A DNA stretch of 64,000 nucleotides from Nematopogon swammerdamellus. Taxonomy: Eukaryota > Arthropoda > Insecta > Lepidoptera > Adelidae. The position numbers and the translations under genes are program-made. This document shows, piece after piece, positions 46,072 through 56,900 of the stretch. The stretch spans positions 10,761,247 to 10,825,246 of the forward strand of contig OX336354.1 in NCBI GenBank assembly GCA_946902875.1. The letters are read 5' to 3'. Each line of letters starts with the position of its first letter. Position 1 is the stretch's first letter. The notes beneath the pieces are model-generated. The model did no database searches and was not told the DNA's origin. It saw only the letters and a program-made list of their open reading frames with translations.

Positions 46072-46186
46072 GTCAGGATGGCCGAGCGGTCTAAGGCGCC
46101 AGACTCAAGGTTACCCTTGCTCGCGCAGCGAGTATGAGTGTTTCTGGTCCTCTCTGAGGGCGTGGGTTCGAATCCCACTTCTGACA
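46072..46186 (+). tRNA. tRNA-Leu (anticodon CAA) with intron
   Basis: A complete leucine tRNA. The acceptor stem GTCAGGA pairs with TTCTGAC plus discriminator A. The A box is TGGCCGAGCGG, the anticodon stem CCAGA/TCTGG with loop CTCAAG...T, and the anticodon CAA at 46106-46108. A long variable arm (CCTCTCTGAGGG) and B box GGTTCGAATCC follow. A 32-nt intron (46110-46141) interrupts the anticodon loop one base after the anticodon, the usual eukaryotic tRNA intron position. Introns in tRNA-Leu(CAA) are known in other insects. It decodes UUG codons. Confidence 0.95.
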
Positions 46187-46190
46187 TACT

Positions 46191-46196
46191 GTTTTT
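46191..46196 (+). terminator. RNA polymerase III terminator
   Basis: TTTTTT five bases downstream of the tRNA-Leu discriminator base, the standard Pol III stop. Confidence 0.85.
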
Positions 46197-46314
46197 TAAT
46201 TTTATTTTTCTTTGATCTAGGTGCCTAGTATTTTATTTATGATTATATTTATTGCGAATGCATTTCTTCATACTTAAAAATTGCTGTTGGTATGAAAATT
46301 TTAATATTTTCGTA

Positions 46315-46591
46315 ATAGGCGACTAAGGGATAAGGACAACATGCCGCGCTAAAGGGCGACAGGCTCGCCACCTCTCACTTGGCACGGTACTTCCACCGAG
46401 TCATGCAGCAGGTGGGTCTTCGTGCCTTACTTGCTGCTTGATCGATTGAATCTTGTTCGAATACTTTGCGAAACGTGGTGGTCGGTGTTGTGCTGTAATT
46501 TACCCGAGTTCTTGCAGCACAACATCGATTACTCTGCTTACCCCTATTGTCGGGATTCAGCGTGTGTGATATGTATGTATGTATGTATTTT
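46315..46591 (+). mobile_element. Retroposon family C, 5'-truncated
   Basis: Starts within AGGCGACTAAGGGATAAGGA and is complete to the TATG tail at about 46575-46591. 46592-47269 contains a family G-like fragment (46825-46910, GTAGCCGGTTGAAATTTTCA) and an A run at 47011-47030. Confidence 0.8.
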
Positions 46592-47269
46592 CTAGTACAA
46601 TTTATTACTTACCTACCCTAAATACTCGTTATGTCCTTATTAACGCCTGCCGTCTTCAGTGTGTATGTATCATAAAAATATGTATGTATGTTCGCTCATA
46701 CATAACTCAATAACGTCTGGACCTATTTACTTGCGGTTTTTGCCTGTGTAATAATAAAAATTCTTGCCCTAGGCTTATAATAGCTTTTTGTGGACATCTG
46801 CCGAACATGGAATCAAAATATACGCCGTCGTCGCGTCGGCCTGTCTCTCTTGAACCGTAATACTTAGGTAGCCGGTTGAAATTTTCACGAAATATGTGTT
46901 ATTTATTATAAGTATGTACCTACTAACAAATAATAAAATAAAAAACACGACCCCTCGACTCTTCTCCCGCCTCAAAGGAAGTACCTCAAACGCGCCTAAG
47001 CAAGCTGCCAAAAAAAAAAAAAAAAAAAAATTAAAACTTTGACGACTCATCCATCAATCTTATAATAATTGTCGCAATGTTATTTCAAGCATACTCCTCG
47101 CTATTATAGGCACTTTCCGAGATATACAAATTTCCTAGAACACGTTTGTGGTCTTTTTTTTGTGCTCGTTTTTGCGTTACTCTCAATTTCCGTGAATACC
47201 TCACCATATTTTACATGCGGGAAAGATAATATAATATTATGTCATTTGGTTACGTGTCAAAAAAAAAAA

Positions 47270-47727
47270 TCTGTCAAGTGCGAGTTTCACTCGCGCACGG
47301 AGGTTTCCGTATGTATCCGCTATCAATAATATCCGCCTATCCGCTCAGGTGGCATGGTCTTCGAATTTTAATTTCGAAGATATGTAGGACGATCGGAGAG
47401 AAGCCTCAATGAGGTCGATGGCAATTGAGCGGCTATCTTTTGTCTTTCAACAATGCAATGTGTAAAAGCCTGTGGCGCTATCTATTATTCAATAGTGTGA
47501 GTAATTTATTTTTCGGACGTTTATTGTATGGGAGCTCCCCTTAATTTTTAACATTTTTTTTTTTTATTATTTGTTGTTATATCCGCCATAGTAACACATA
47601 TTCTGTGAAAATTTCAACGGGCTACCTATTCCGGTTCAAGAGATACCTACAGCCCTCGGACAGACGGGTGGACGGCGGATGGCGGATTAGTAATAGGCTT
47701 TCCGTACGGCATACGGAAAACTAAAAA
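47270..47727 (+). mobile_element. Family G repeat upstream of torso-like
   Basis: Starts CTGTCAAGTGCGAGTTTCAC and ends TACGGAAAACTAAAAAG, about 15 bp before the apparent splice acceptor of the first torso-like coding exon. Confidence 0.7.
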
Positions 47728-47744
47728 GTGCTGAATGTTTGCAG

Positions 47745-47931
47745 GCAGCAAGTGTGGCGCGGCGCGCGGCTGCGGTGCGGGTGTGATGGTGCGGCCGGCG
47801 GGGCTGGCGACGACGACGCTCGCGCTGCTGCCGCTGCTGCTGTGTCGCGCGGGCCGCTCCGCGTCACCGACGACCTCGCAGGACATCGACTCCGAGCTCG
47901 GTGTCGGCAAGGCGATCAACATCTTCATGAG
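47745..47931 (+). CDS. tsl: torso-like exon 1 (signal peptide)
   Basis: The coding part starts at ATG 47786 (MVRPAGLATTTLALLPLLLC...). The reason for this start is that TTTGCAG at 47738-47744 looks like a splice acceptor, so the upstream in-frame ATG at 47735 would be intronic and 47745-47785 would be 5' UTR joined to an unseen upstream exon. If no splice occurs there, the protein could gain 17 residues. The exon ends GKAINIFM-R in phase 2 before a GTCAGC donor. It is GC-rich, unlike its surroundings. Confidence 0.85.
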
Positions 47932-50900
47932 GTCAGCAGATGTCTGTCTACCGAACTTTGCTAACTCAAATATGAAATTCGGCGGCGGGTGGCCGAGTGG
48001 TTTGGGCTTCGGCTTCTCTTGCGAGAGATCCGACCGAGGTTCGAATCCAACCGGCGCGTGTACCAAAGAGTTTTGTCTTATTTGAAAAAAAAATACGTGC
48101 ATACCTTCATCCTTTGTACCGTGTGGGGCCGGTACTTTAAAATAATAGCCCCACTGCATCTCTCCCCGTGTATGTCGTAAAAGGCGACTAAGGGATATGA
48201 CTGCTTTCTTATATTACTAGGTGGTAGGGTGGTAGGGTTTAACCCGCCCGGGCTGATTGAAAGTTCGGTCGAAACGGCTATGTAAATAGTTTGTGTTTTC
48301 CGTCCAGTTCAGTGTAGCCGGCACGACCTAAGGGAAGTACTGATGTGGCACCAAGTTCACCCGGTGTTATGGGCTGACATCACGGATGTTGTAGATGATG
48401 TAGCCAACCGTGTCAGTTTCCATAAAAAAAATCCACTGCTCCATGGTTCGGATTCCATGTAAAAATGTAAGTACATCGACTTGACTGGAGGAAATAGCCT
48501 AAGGCAATAATAAGCCCGCCCTTGCCACGCATTAAGTGTGTATTATTATTATAATATAAATGCGACAACAACCTAAAATATGGACGACTGACTGGATTTG
48601 AATAAATGTGTTGTCAATATCAAATATTGGTGACTGATGTGTAGTGTGCGGCTGGAGTTGTCAAATAATATATTGCGAGCGAGAGTAAAGAAAGGGCGGG
48701 AATGTAAAAGTATCGGTTGTAAATACTTGGAATATCCTATTAAATCAGTACAGTATTACGGTTGATGTTGCAGATATGGCTACCTCAGTATCTGCATGCG
48801 CGTGGTGCCGCGCAACGACACGGAGGGCTGGGTGTTCCGCGAGCCGACCGTCAACGTGTTTCGAGACGTGGGCCGATTCTCACTGCAGCCGCGCACACGC
48901 AAACCAAAGACCGCCACGTTCGACGGAGACTTCCACATGGAGTTCTGCGATAACCTGAAGCAACTGCTGCAAGCTTACTTCAGGGACTTTAGCTTTGAGA
49001 GGTGCGTGTCTGTGCTTTATAAAGTGAAAGGTTATGATTTCACTTGCAAAGATTTCTATCTTTAAAACATAGTAGGTAAGTACTAGAAGATAGATGTGAT
49101 GACGGGATTTTTTCCAACTTACTTGACATTATCGTTATATTTTGGCAAATTTACACAATATCTTTATAAATTATAGCCTATGTGCTATTCTGATGTATAA
49201 GTGTATAAGCTATAGTACTGTAAAGTCTCATCAAAATCCGTTCAGTAGTTTTTGCGTGAGAGGAACAAAGATCCATACATACATCCATCCATACATCCAT
49301 ACATCCATCCATCCTCACAAACTTTACCGTTTATAATATCAGTAGGATTAATTTATGTTCAGCTCTAACTATTCAGAAAGTAAAATGCGGCTGCACCCTT
49401 TTGTGCAAATTTCAGATTGGAACGTCCGTGGCGCGCATTCACGGCCGGTTGGCCGACCGACATAATGGCGCGCAACCTCGGCATCAACTCGTCCTTCATC
49501 ACCGGCGACCACTGCTACGTGCTGATCAGGGTCTCCCGCTTCCGGGACTCGGGGCGACTGAGGGACCTGCCGCCCAACATCGCCGTCGAGGATGTCGTCT
49601 TCGATGCCATTCAACAGTCGGACATTGGCGACACAGTGGGCATAGCCGATTTTATAAGGAAATACGGATCGCACTATATAGCGTCCTACATTACCGGTAA
49701 CTCTCTTTATCAGGTGAGATTCTTTTGTGTTTGATTTGACTTCTCTGCTAACCTCATATGCCATTTAGCGTGATAGTGAGTAGCCTGTAGTTGATGGAAA
49801 GAATCAAGCTATCCGTAGATTATTTTTTTATTAAAATTGGTTCAGTGGTTCTCCAGTTGTAAGCGGACAGACAGACAGACAGACAGAAATCAGACGTTGG
49901 ATTTTATGGTAAGGAAAGGATTAATGAGCAATTTTATTCATATTTAGAGAAACAACAGTCTTGCCACTGAGATTTTAACTAAATTTTTAGCTACCAAATA
50001 ATAAGCTAAAAATTACCCAAATCTCTAGTTGCATTTTTCACAGTAAGAGGTAAAAGTTTTAAGCGGCGGGTGGCCGAGTGGTCTGGGCGTATCGGCTTCT
50101 CTTGCGAGAGGTCCGAGGTTCGAATCCGGTCGGAGTGTACCAATGAGTTTTTTCTGACACCTGCTGCTTCAACGTTCGGAACCGGTGTAAAACTGTAGGT
50201 ACCTTCCCTTGCCCCCTTACTACGTGGTAGGCTCAAATTGTAGCCGACAGGGTTGGTACCACCGTACTGGATGTATGATGGCCGCATAGCAGTCTCGGCT
50301 GTGTTCTCTAGTCCAGTATATCCAGCAATTCAAATGGGAGTCTCCGGTACGGCACCTACCTTCTGATATTGGCTAGTCGGAGCATGTGCTTTGGCCCCTC
50401 TGATTCAGTCACCCATACCGGATTACATAAAAAAAACTGGCCAATGGAAAAGAAGTAAATCGATTGAATGACTCTGACACTGAGGTGAGTGTAGGTACCT
50501 AAAATCTGGAAAAAATTCCTCTTCAATCCATAAAATACAAGAAAGAAGTGTGTCACTCCTCCAGTGGTCTGAGCAACCTGCTCTCGTAGTCCCATCCATT
50601 ATTTCAGTGCAATTATTTCTCTTGAGGCCTTTGCAAAGGCTATTGAATGTTAGTGTAAACATCATTCAACTCGTGCATATTTTGTAAATATTTCAGTTAC
50701 GTGCGATTTATTCTCTTCCAACCTCAACAGTATAGCAATGTGACACAGAAAGCATATTAATTGTGAAAACAGTTCAAGAATTATTTTGTTCCGGCTTTAG
50801 CCGATATTTATTAATTTATGCCCTTGCTCGCAATATTTCTATGGTATAGTGACGTCAGTATTCAAATCCTAAAGTCCCTTTAGCTCTAGTTCCGAACATG

Positions 50901-53900
50901 CATTATCGGGAAGTTGGTTGCTGATTCTCCACTTCAGTAAATAATGCCCGGTGGGGGTTTTTTTTTTTTATGGAAACTGACACGGTTGGCTGCATCACCT
51001 ACTACATCCGCGATATCAGTCCATAACTAACACCTTGGTGAATTAGAGGTGCCGTGTCAGTGCTTCCCTTCGGTCGTGCCGGCTACACTGAACTGAAAAC
51101 ACCAACTATTTAAATAGCCGCTTCAACCGATCTTTCATTCAGTGCAGTGGTCCAGCCCGGGCGGTTTGAACCCTATACCACCTAGTGTTGAGATAAGAAC
51201 GGAAGGAACCTACAGTTTTAGGTAGAATCCGAACCACGGTCAGCCTCCAACGGTCGAGCGGACACCGATCCAAGTACTGATCACGCCCAGGTGTGCTTAT
51301 GATCACGGCCGACCTCACCACTGAGCTAACAAGGCTGATTCCACTTTTCTTATGAGGTGCAGTACAATGGATGATGTGCCAAACGTGATGGTTGTCATCT
51401 CGCGGACTGTCGAAACGAGGTTCAATAGCAGGGGCGGCGCAAGGCGTGGGCGATAGCCCACGGCCTCGCGGCCCGAAGGGCCTCGGGCCTCGAAAGTTCA
51501 TGCAACTTTGATTAATGAAAAACATTCAGCAAGATCTATTAAAAGAGATCCCGAGTAAACATGTTTAAACTTAATCAAAGGCAAACTAAACCTTCCTATA
51601 AAGCCTTTATCCGACACAAGATGGGAAAGCATGACAGAGGCAGTGAATATTGCAATAATTCAGTATATAAAGTGTTTCGTTAGTCATGTCATTAACTTCA
51701 GGAGGGTTACATACACACTCAAATAAACACTTTACGTAAGAAAAAAAACATATGTTTATAGGAGGATTTTTTCTCCTAACAAAAAAATAAAAATAAAATC
51801 AAATAAGTAGCTGTAAAAACCAATCATAGTGACCTTGTGACTTACTTACAAAAAACATCTGTTCTGCGTTTGAACATAGTACGGTCATTGACCCCGTACA
51901 ATGCAAGTTACCTAAACATTAACACATGTTTTGTTAAATTTCTCGAAAAGTAGATAATACTATAAATATATAATATTTTTTTTTTGCGTAACATGTTTAT
52001 TTGAGTGTGTATGTAACCCTCCCGAAGTTAATGACATGACTAACGAAACACCTTATATTGCTGTAATATTGCGATTTGATGATGTTGTTGAATGTATTGA
52101 ATATTGGCAAAATTTATAGGGCCTCGCAAAATTTATCTTGCCCACATCAAATTAAGTTCATGCCCCGCCACTGTTCAATAGAGCATGATATGAATACATT
52201 GCAGGCAATGATATTATAAGTTAAAAGGAGGTAGATAGGTTATCTGAGCTCCCAAGCGGCACATTAAACTCAAGACCACAGTCCTGTCTGAAGTTAGTCG
52301 CCCAACTACGCACGCGTTCGGACCGCTAACCACGAGCCGCTAACACATCGAAAATGCCGTCGTGTGTAATGAGATTCTGCACTAATTCTAATACTAATTG
52401 GAATAAGACTATTCGAGTCGGCGCATCACTTATAGTTCTTCCTCTCAACTTTTCAAGGACGTGCCATGTGTGAGCACTGAATGTCATATAGATAACCTAT
52501 CTTTCCTCAAATATCATTGATTGCAGGTATTTGTGTTCTCGCGTGCTGTCTACTCCAGACTGAAGGAGCGCATGAAGAGCCAGGGTGTCTCGGACTGGAC
52601 CGCGAGCGAGTTAAACAATTTCTTTTCACCGCTCGCCGCCGAGCACATCGGACAAGTAAAGGTTAGACGCTGCCTCGCACTTGTGCAGTGCTAGTCGTTC
52701 TTTATCAACAATGTGGTACACGCTCTATTTCAATATGAAATACAAAATAAATAGACCTAGACATTTTATATAAAATAAACCTAAAATACTTATTACATTT
52801 ATGAAACTATATCTATTTTAAGTACCTACTTAAAATATTCCCAAAAAAGTACAACATCCAATCTATCATCCATCCTTTTGTTTCATAACTGGATGGACAA
52901 GTATGTATGTATGTATATTTATTTGTATATTATATTCTATATTTTAGTATTTTATAATATGTATTAACACAAGTATGGCTTTGTATTCTTATTAAGTATT
53001 ATTTTATCTTCAATTCTCACGCTCAACTCTTTAATACCTACTTGCATTCCACTGTATTAATTGAATCTCAAACATCCAAATGTTGACTGTAAGAAATCTC
53101 TGTAAGGGATAAGTCCGCCCTTGCACTTTATGTAAATTTTCTAATGTTCCTTGGAACAATAAAGCATTTTCTATCTATTTCTATCTATGAGACGCAACGA
53201 TCCAATTATTTAAAAGGGACATGCACCAAGAGTCAAATTGGCATGGCATTCAGAAACCCACAAAACCACAAAAGTTCATGCGTGATGTTAAAGTTAATCT
53301 ATAATTGTGTGCCAACCATGTCTCATGTATTTCCTTCCTATAAAAGTGCGACCGCACTATGCGACGCACAAAATTGTTCATCTGCCGCGCAGTGCGGTTG
53401 TTGTTTTTGTTGTTGTCAATGAAAATATTGACGGCCCGTGAGGCGCCGCGGCCACTCCGCTGTAATGCAGTTGCAGCCTAGTGCCGGTGCACTCTAAAAC
53501 AACATATAAACATGAAAACATTTCACATTGTTGAATAAAGAATTACATTCAAGCACTCTACAGCTGAATCCACTTTAAACATTGAATACAATACAATATT
53601 ATGTACTTTCTAATCTTTTCATAAATAGACAGTGTTTCAAAAATGATGGTAACTCTACCACCATAAATGAACCACTGTAACTATACAAATTGCTAGCAAA
53701 ATGCCAAAGAGCTTACTACTCTACCTAAAGTGGATGAGGCAGAAACATTTTCTCAGTGTGCATGCGTAAGTAGAAGTGTCGATCATCCTTAACCACTAAA
53801 TTAAGCACCTTGAAAATTTTGGCACCGTTACTTACTCTTAAAAATCTACGGACGACCTTATATTCATATCGGTATGATCTGATTAATGGGCTAGACTTTA

Positions 53901-56900
53901 CAACCAAGGTAGGCGTGTAGTGTGTACCAATCGGATGACGGGACGGTTCAAAAAGCAATGTGCGGTGTGTTGCACAGTGTTGTCGCCCTCCTTGCTAAGT
54001 TAAGAGTCTATACTACCTCACATTGCTTCGCAAGTTGAACAGTTAGGTACTAACTAATGCTAGGTATTTTATTTAGGGAAACATAATTATTCTTGATCGA
54101 AAAAAATTGCAGTTACCTCCGAACCGTCAATGAGACCGCTAGTATTTAATAAATACTTACTTTATTTTAGATCAGGCAACTTTGCATAATATAATAACTA
54201 ATCTCAATATAATGAAGGTCCTATGCGTTTTACATTTTAAAAATTAACCATTATTTTAATTCAAAACACCGAAAAAACTACAAAATTTAGACTTACGATT
54301 AAACCATTGAGTGCTTCTGTCCCTTTCGTTCTCTCACCGATTCTCTATCGCCCAATGTTAAGTTAAGAGTCTATATAATTAGTGTTATATAGACTCTTAA
54401 CTTAAATGGTCCTGGTTTTAATAATGAATGGTGTGTATGGAACTTACTAAGACTGGGACTACATGTGGTGGGCGGTTCCGAACCGAACCTGAGCCGATTT
54501 GGTGATGGAACCGGCCACATGTGGTCCCAGCATAAATGATTGTGGTATTTGGTGTCCATGCGGTGTGGTAATACTTAAGTTTCATTAGATTTCATTGAGT
54601 GGTTTTCTAACAACCGTCCGACAAACACTTATAGACCGGACCATGTATAAAAGGAACCTTAACAGTGTAGCCATAATACGTAGGTACCATAGAGAAATAA
54701 TATACGTCTATGGTAGGTACACTTTATAGCACTGTAGGGAGGTTAGGTATTGATAATAATTTTATTACACATATTTTAAATTAAGTAGGTATGCTAAGTA
54801 TTTGCTTGAATAATTTGTGTCATTGTAAAATATTATATGTAGTGAAATGTATTAAAATGAACACTGAGAAAATACGTGCGGGCAGCGTCTTTCATTTGCG
54901 AAAAGCGAAATTTAATTCAACAGACTGGAGAAGACACAACTTCGCTTTAATTTTACTTGATCCTAAAATGTATTTTGGACCCACTGATAGACCTCAATTA
55001 ATAAACTGCAATTTATGAAAAAAAAAATGTGTACAACTTCAACTTTAATGTGTGACTTCTAGGCAATTACTTAAATTTTTCATCGAGGGTTTATTTTATT
55101 TATTTGGAAAATACTAAGTAAATAGATTACTTACATATCAATAGAAAAGTATATAAAAGGTAATAAATATACACAAAAAATTCTATGTGCTTTGTTTATT
55201 ATTGCCAAAAAATCAATTAGTGGGTTCAAAATTTCAAGTCTCTTTCACACTGAACAAAGAAAAGTATATCAAAATAAATGTATTTTAGGTATTTGTCTTC
55301 TCTAGAATGGCTTACAGTCTGATAAAAGAGCGTTTAAAGGCCAAAGGTGTCACCGATATCTCACCAAAGGAGTTGGAATCCTACTTCAGTCCGTGGCATA
55401 CTAGACATATCGGACAAGTGAAGGTAAAAGACAATATTTTGATATGATAGCAAATAAATGTACCGGCCCCACTGTACCGTGTGGGGCCGGTACTTAAAAA
55501 GAATAGCCTCACTGCATCTCTCCCCGTGCATGTCGTAAAAGGCGACTAAGGGATAAGAACAAGATGCCGTGCTAAAGGGCGACAGGCTCGCAACCTCTCA
55601 CCTTGGCATGGTACTTCCACCGAGTCATGCAGCAGGTGCGTGCCTTACTTGCTGCTTGATCGATTGAATCTTGTTCGAATAATTTGCGAAACGTGGTGGT
55701 CGGTGTTGTGCTGTAATTTACCAGAGTTCTTGCAGCACAACACCGATTACTCTGCTTACCCCGATGGTCGGGATTCAGCGTGTGTGATATGTATGTATGT
55801 AAATGTAACTTTTTATTTTATTGGAAAATTTATTGTAGTCAATTGGAAATGATTCGGTATACAATGCTTCTTAGGCCAATTATTGTATTTTTAGAAATGT
55901 TACCTAGGCACTTTATGAAATTCTGAAAATTTTATGGGTTAGTAGAAATAATAATATATCTTTGATTCACACAAAAAAATATAAGGTACAAGAAAAGTCG
56001 AGGTTAGTTTAATTAAAGTATAATAATAATCTAACCTTTTACAAAAGGACCAAATTAAAAATTATATTGATGCAGTCACTTTTAAAGCCAAAATTTACAA
56101 TCAGCTGCTGACATTTAGGTATAAAAGACTATTCGCTTACCTATGAAATGTAATAAAATTTGATGATTTTGCAGCAGAAAAAAAATTATTTTATTTTGTG
56201 AAAGAAACTTGTGAGAAACTGGGTTTGATTCTTATAATTTCAAGGGCATACTTTTTAAATGATTAACATTCATTATTTTCATGTGTCATTTACTAATATT
56301 ATTAAAAATAATTAATATATGTAGAAAACATTATTTTCTTTTTTTTATTTACCAAATTTTTCTTTTTCTTTCTCCATCTAGGCCCATACCTAACAACCAT
56401 TCAAGAATGTATTTACTATTTTCGTCCTTTGCAAACTAAAACCCCCGTACTTCAACGTAACCACTTACAATCTTTTTCACTCTAGGGTTAACAAAATAAA
56501 GTCTGTAAAGTAATTTTTTAGTTATTTTCAACCCTCAACCCTGTTTTTAAAACTATCTGTCACTGCTACCTATCTCCTGATATTCCTAAATTTTTTTTAA
56601 AAATACCATAGGTAGTTGAATGTCTACCTACCTACCTACCCCATTAAGCACACTTAGCTAATTTTAGCAGATTCTCTCTCTCACACGATGTAATGTCACC
56701 AGGTGGCCAGCGGCAACAAGACCGTGGAGGCCTGGGCAGCCAAGCGGCTCCGAACCCAGTACTACATCTTCACCTACCCGAGCCTGCTCAAGCTTCACAG
56801 CGAGCCCGCGATGCTGCGCAGTCTCAACACGTTGCTAGGCAACGAAGCGCTCCTCCAACTGGAACTCAAGACCCTCTCACCCGCTTTCAAGGACGAGAAG

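Noticed and set aside
45996..46187. Minus-strand open frame starting MSEVGFEPTPSERTRNTHTR
   Set aside because: It is the reverse translation of the tRNA-Leu gene, a well-known false protein.
47728..47785. Upstream ATGs at 47728 and 47735 as torso-like starts
   Set aside because: They lie before a likely splice acceptor at 47743-47744, and the signal peptide is well placed only from 47786.
47981..48060. tRNA gene call at the A and B boxes (also at 50063)
   Set aside because: The acceptor ends do not pair and an A-rich or SINE body follows; these are SINE heads.
47989..48180. Frames over the tRNA-like segment in torso-like intron 1
   Set aside because: They lie in the SINE head and a family C fragment; torso-like splicing skips them.
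55289..55423. Exon 4b as an exon of the downstream paralog
   Set aside because: It lies between exon 4a and exon 5 of the first gene and upstream of the paralog's first exon, so it cannot be in the paralog's transcript by normal cis-splicing.
55289..55423. Exon 4b as a dead duplicate
   Set aside because: Equal length, intact frame, both splice sites good and ends fully conserved; decay would have broken some of these. Transcript data are still needed.
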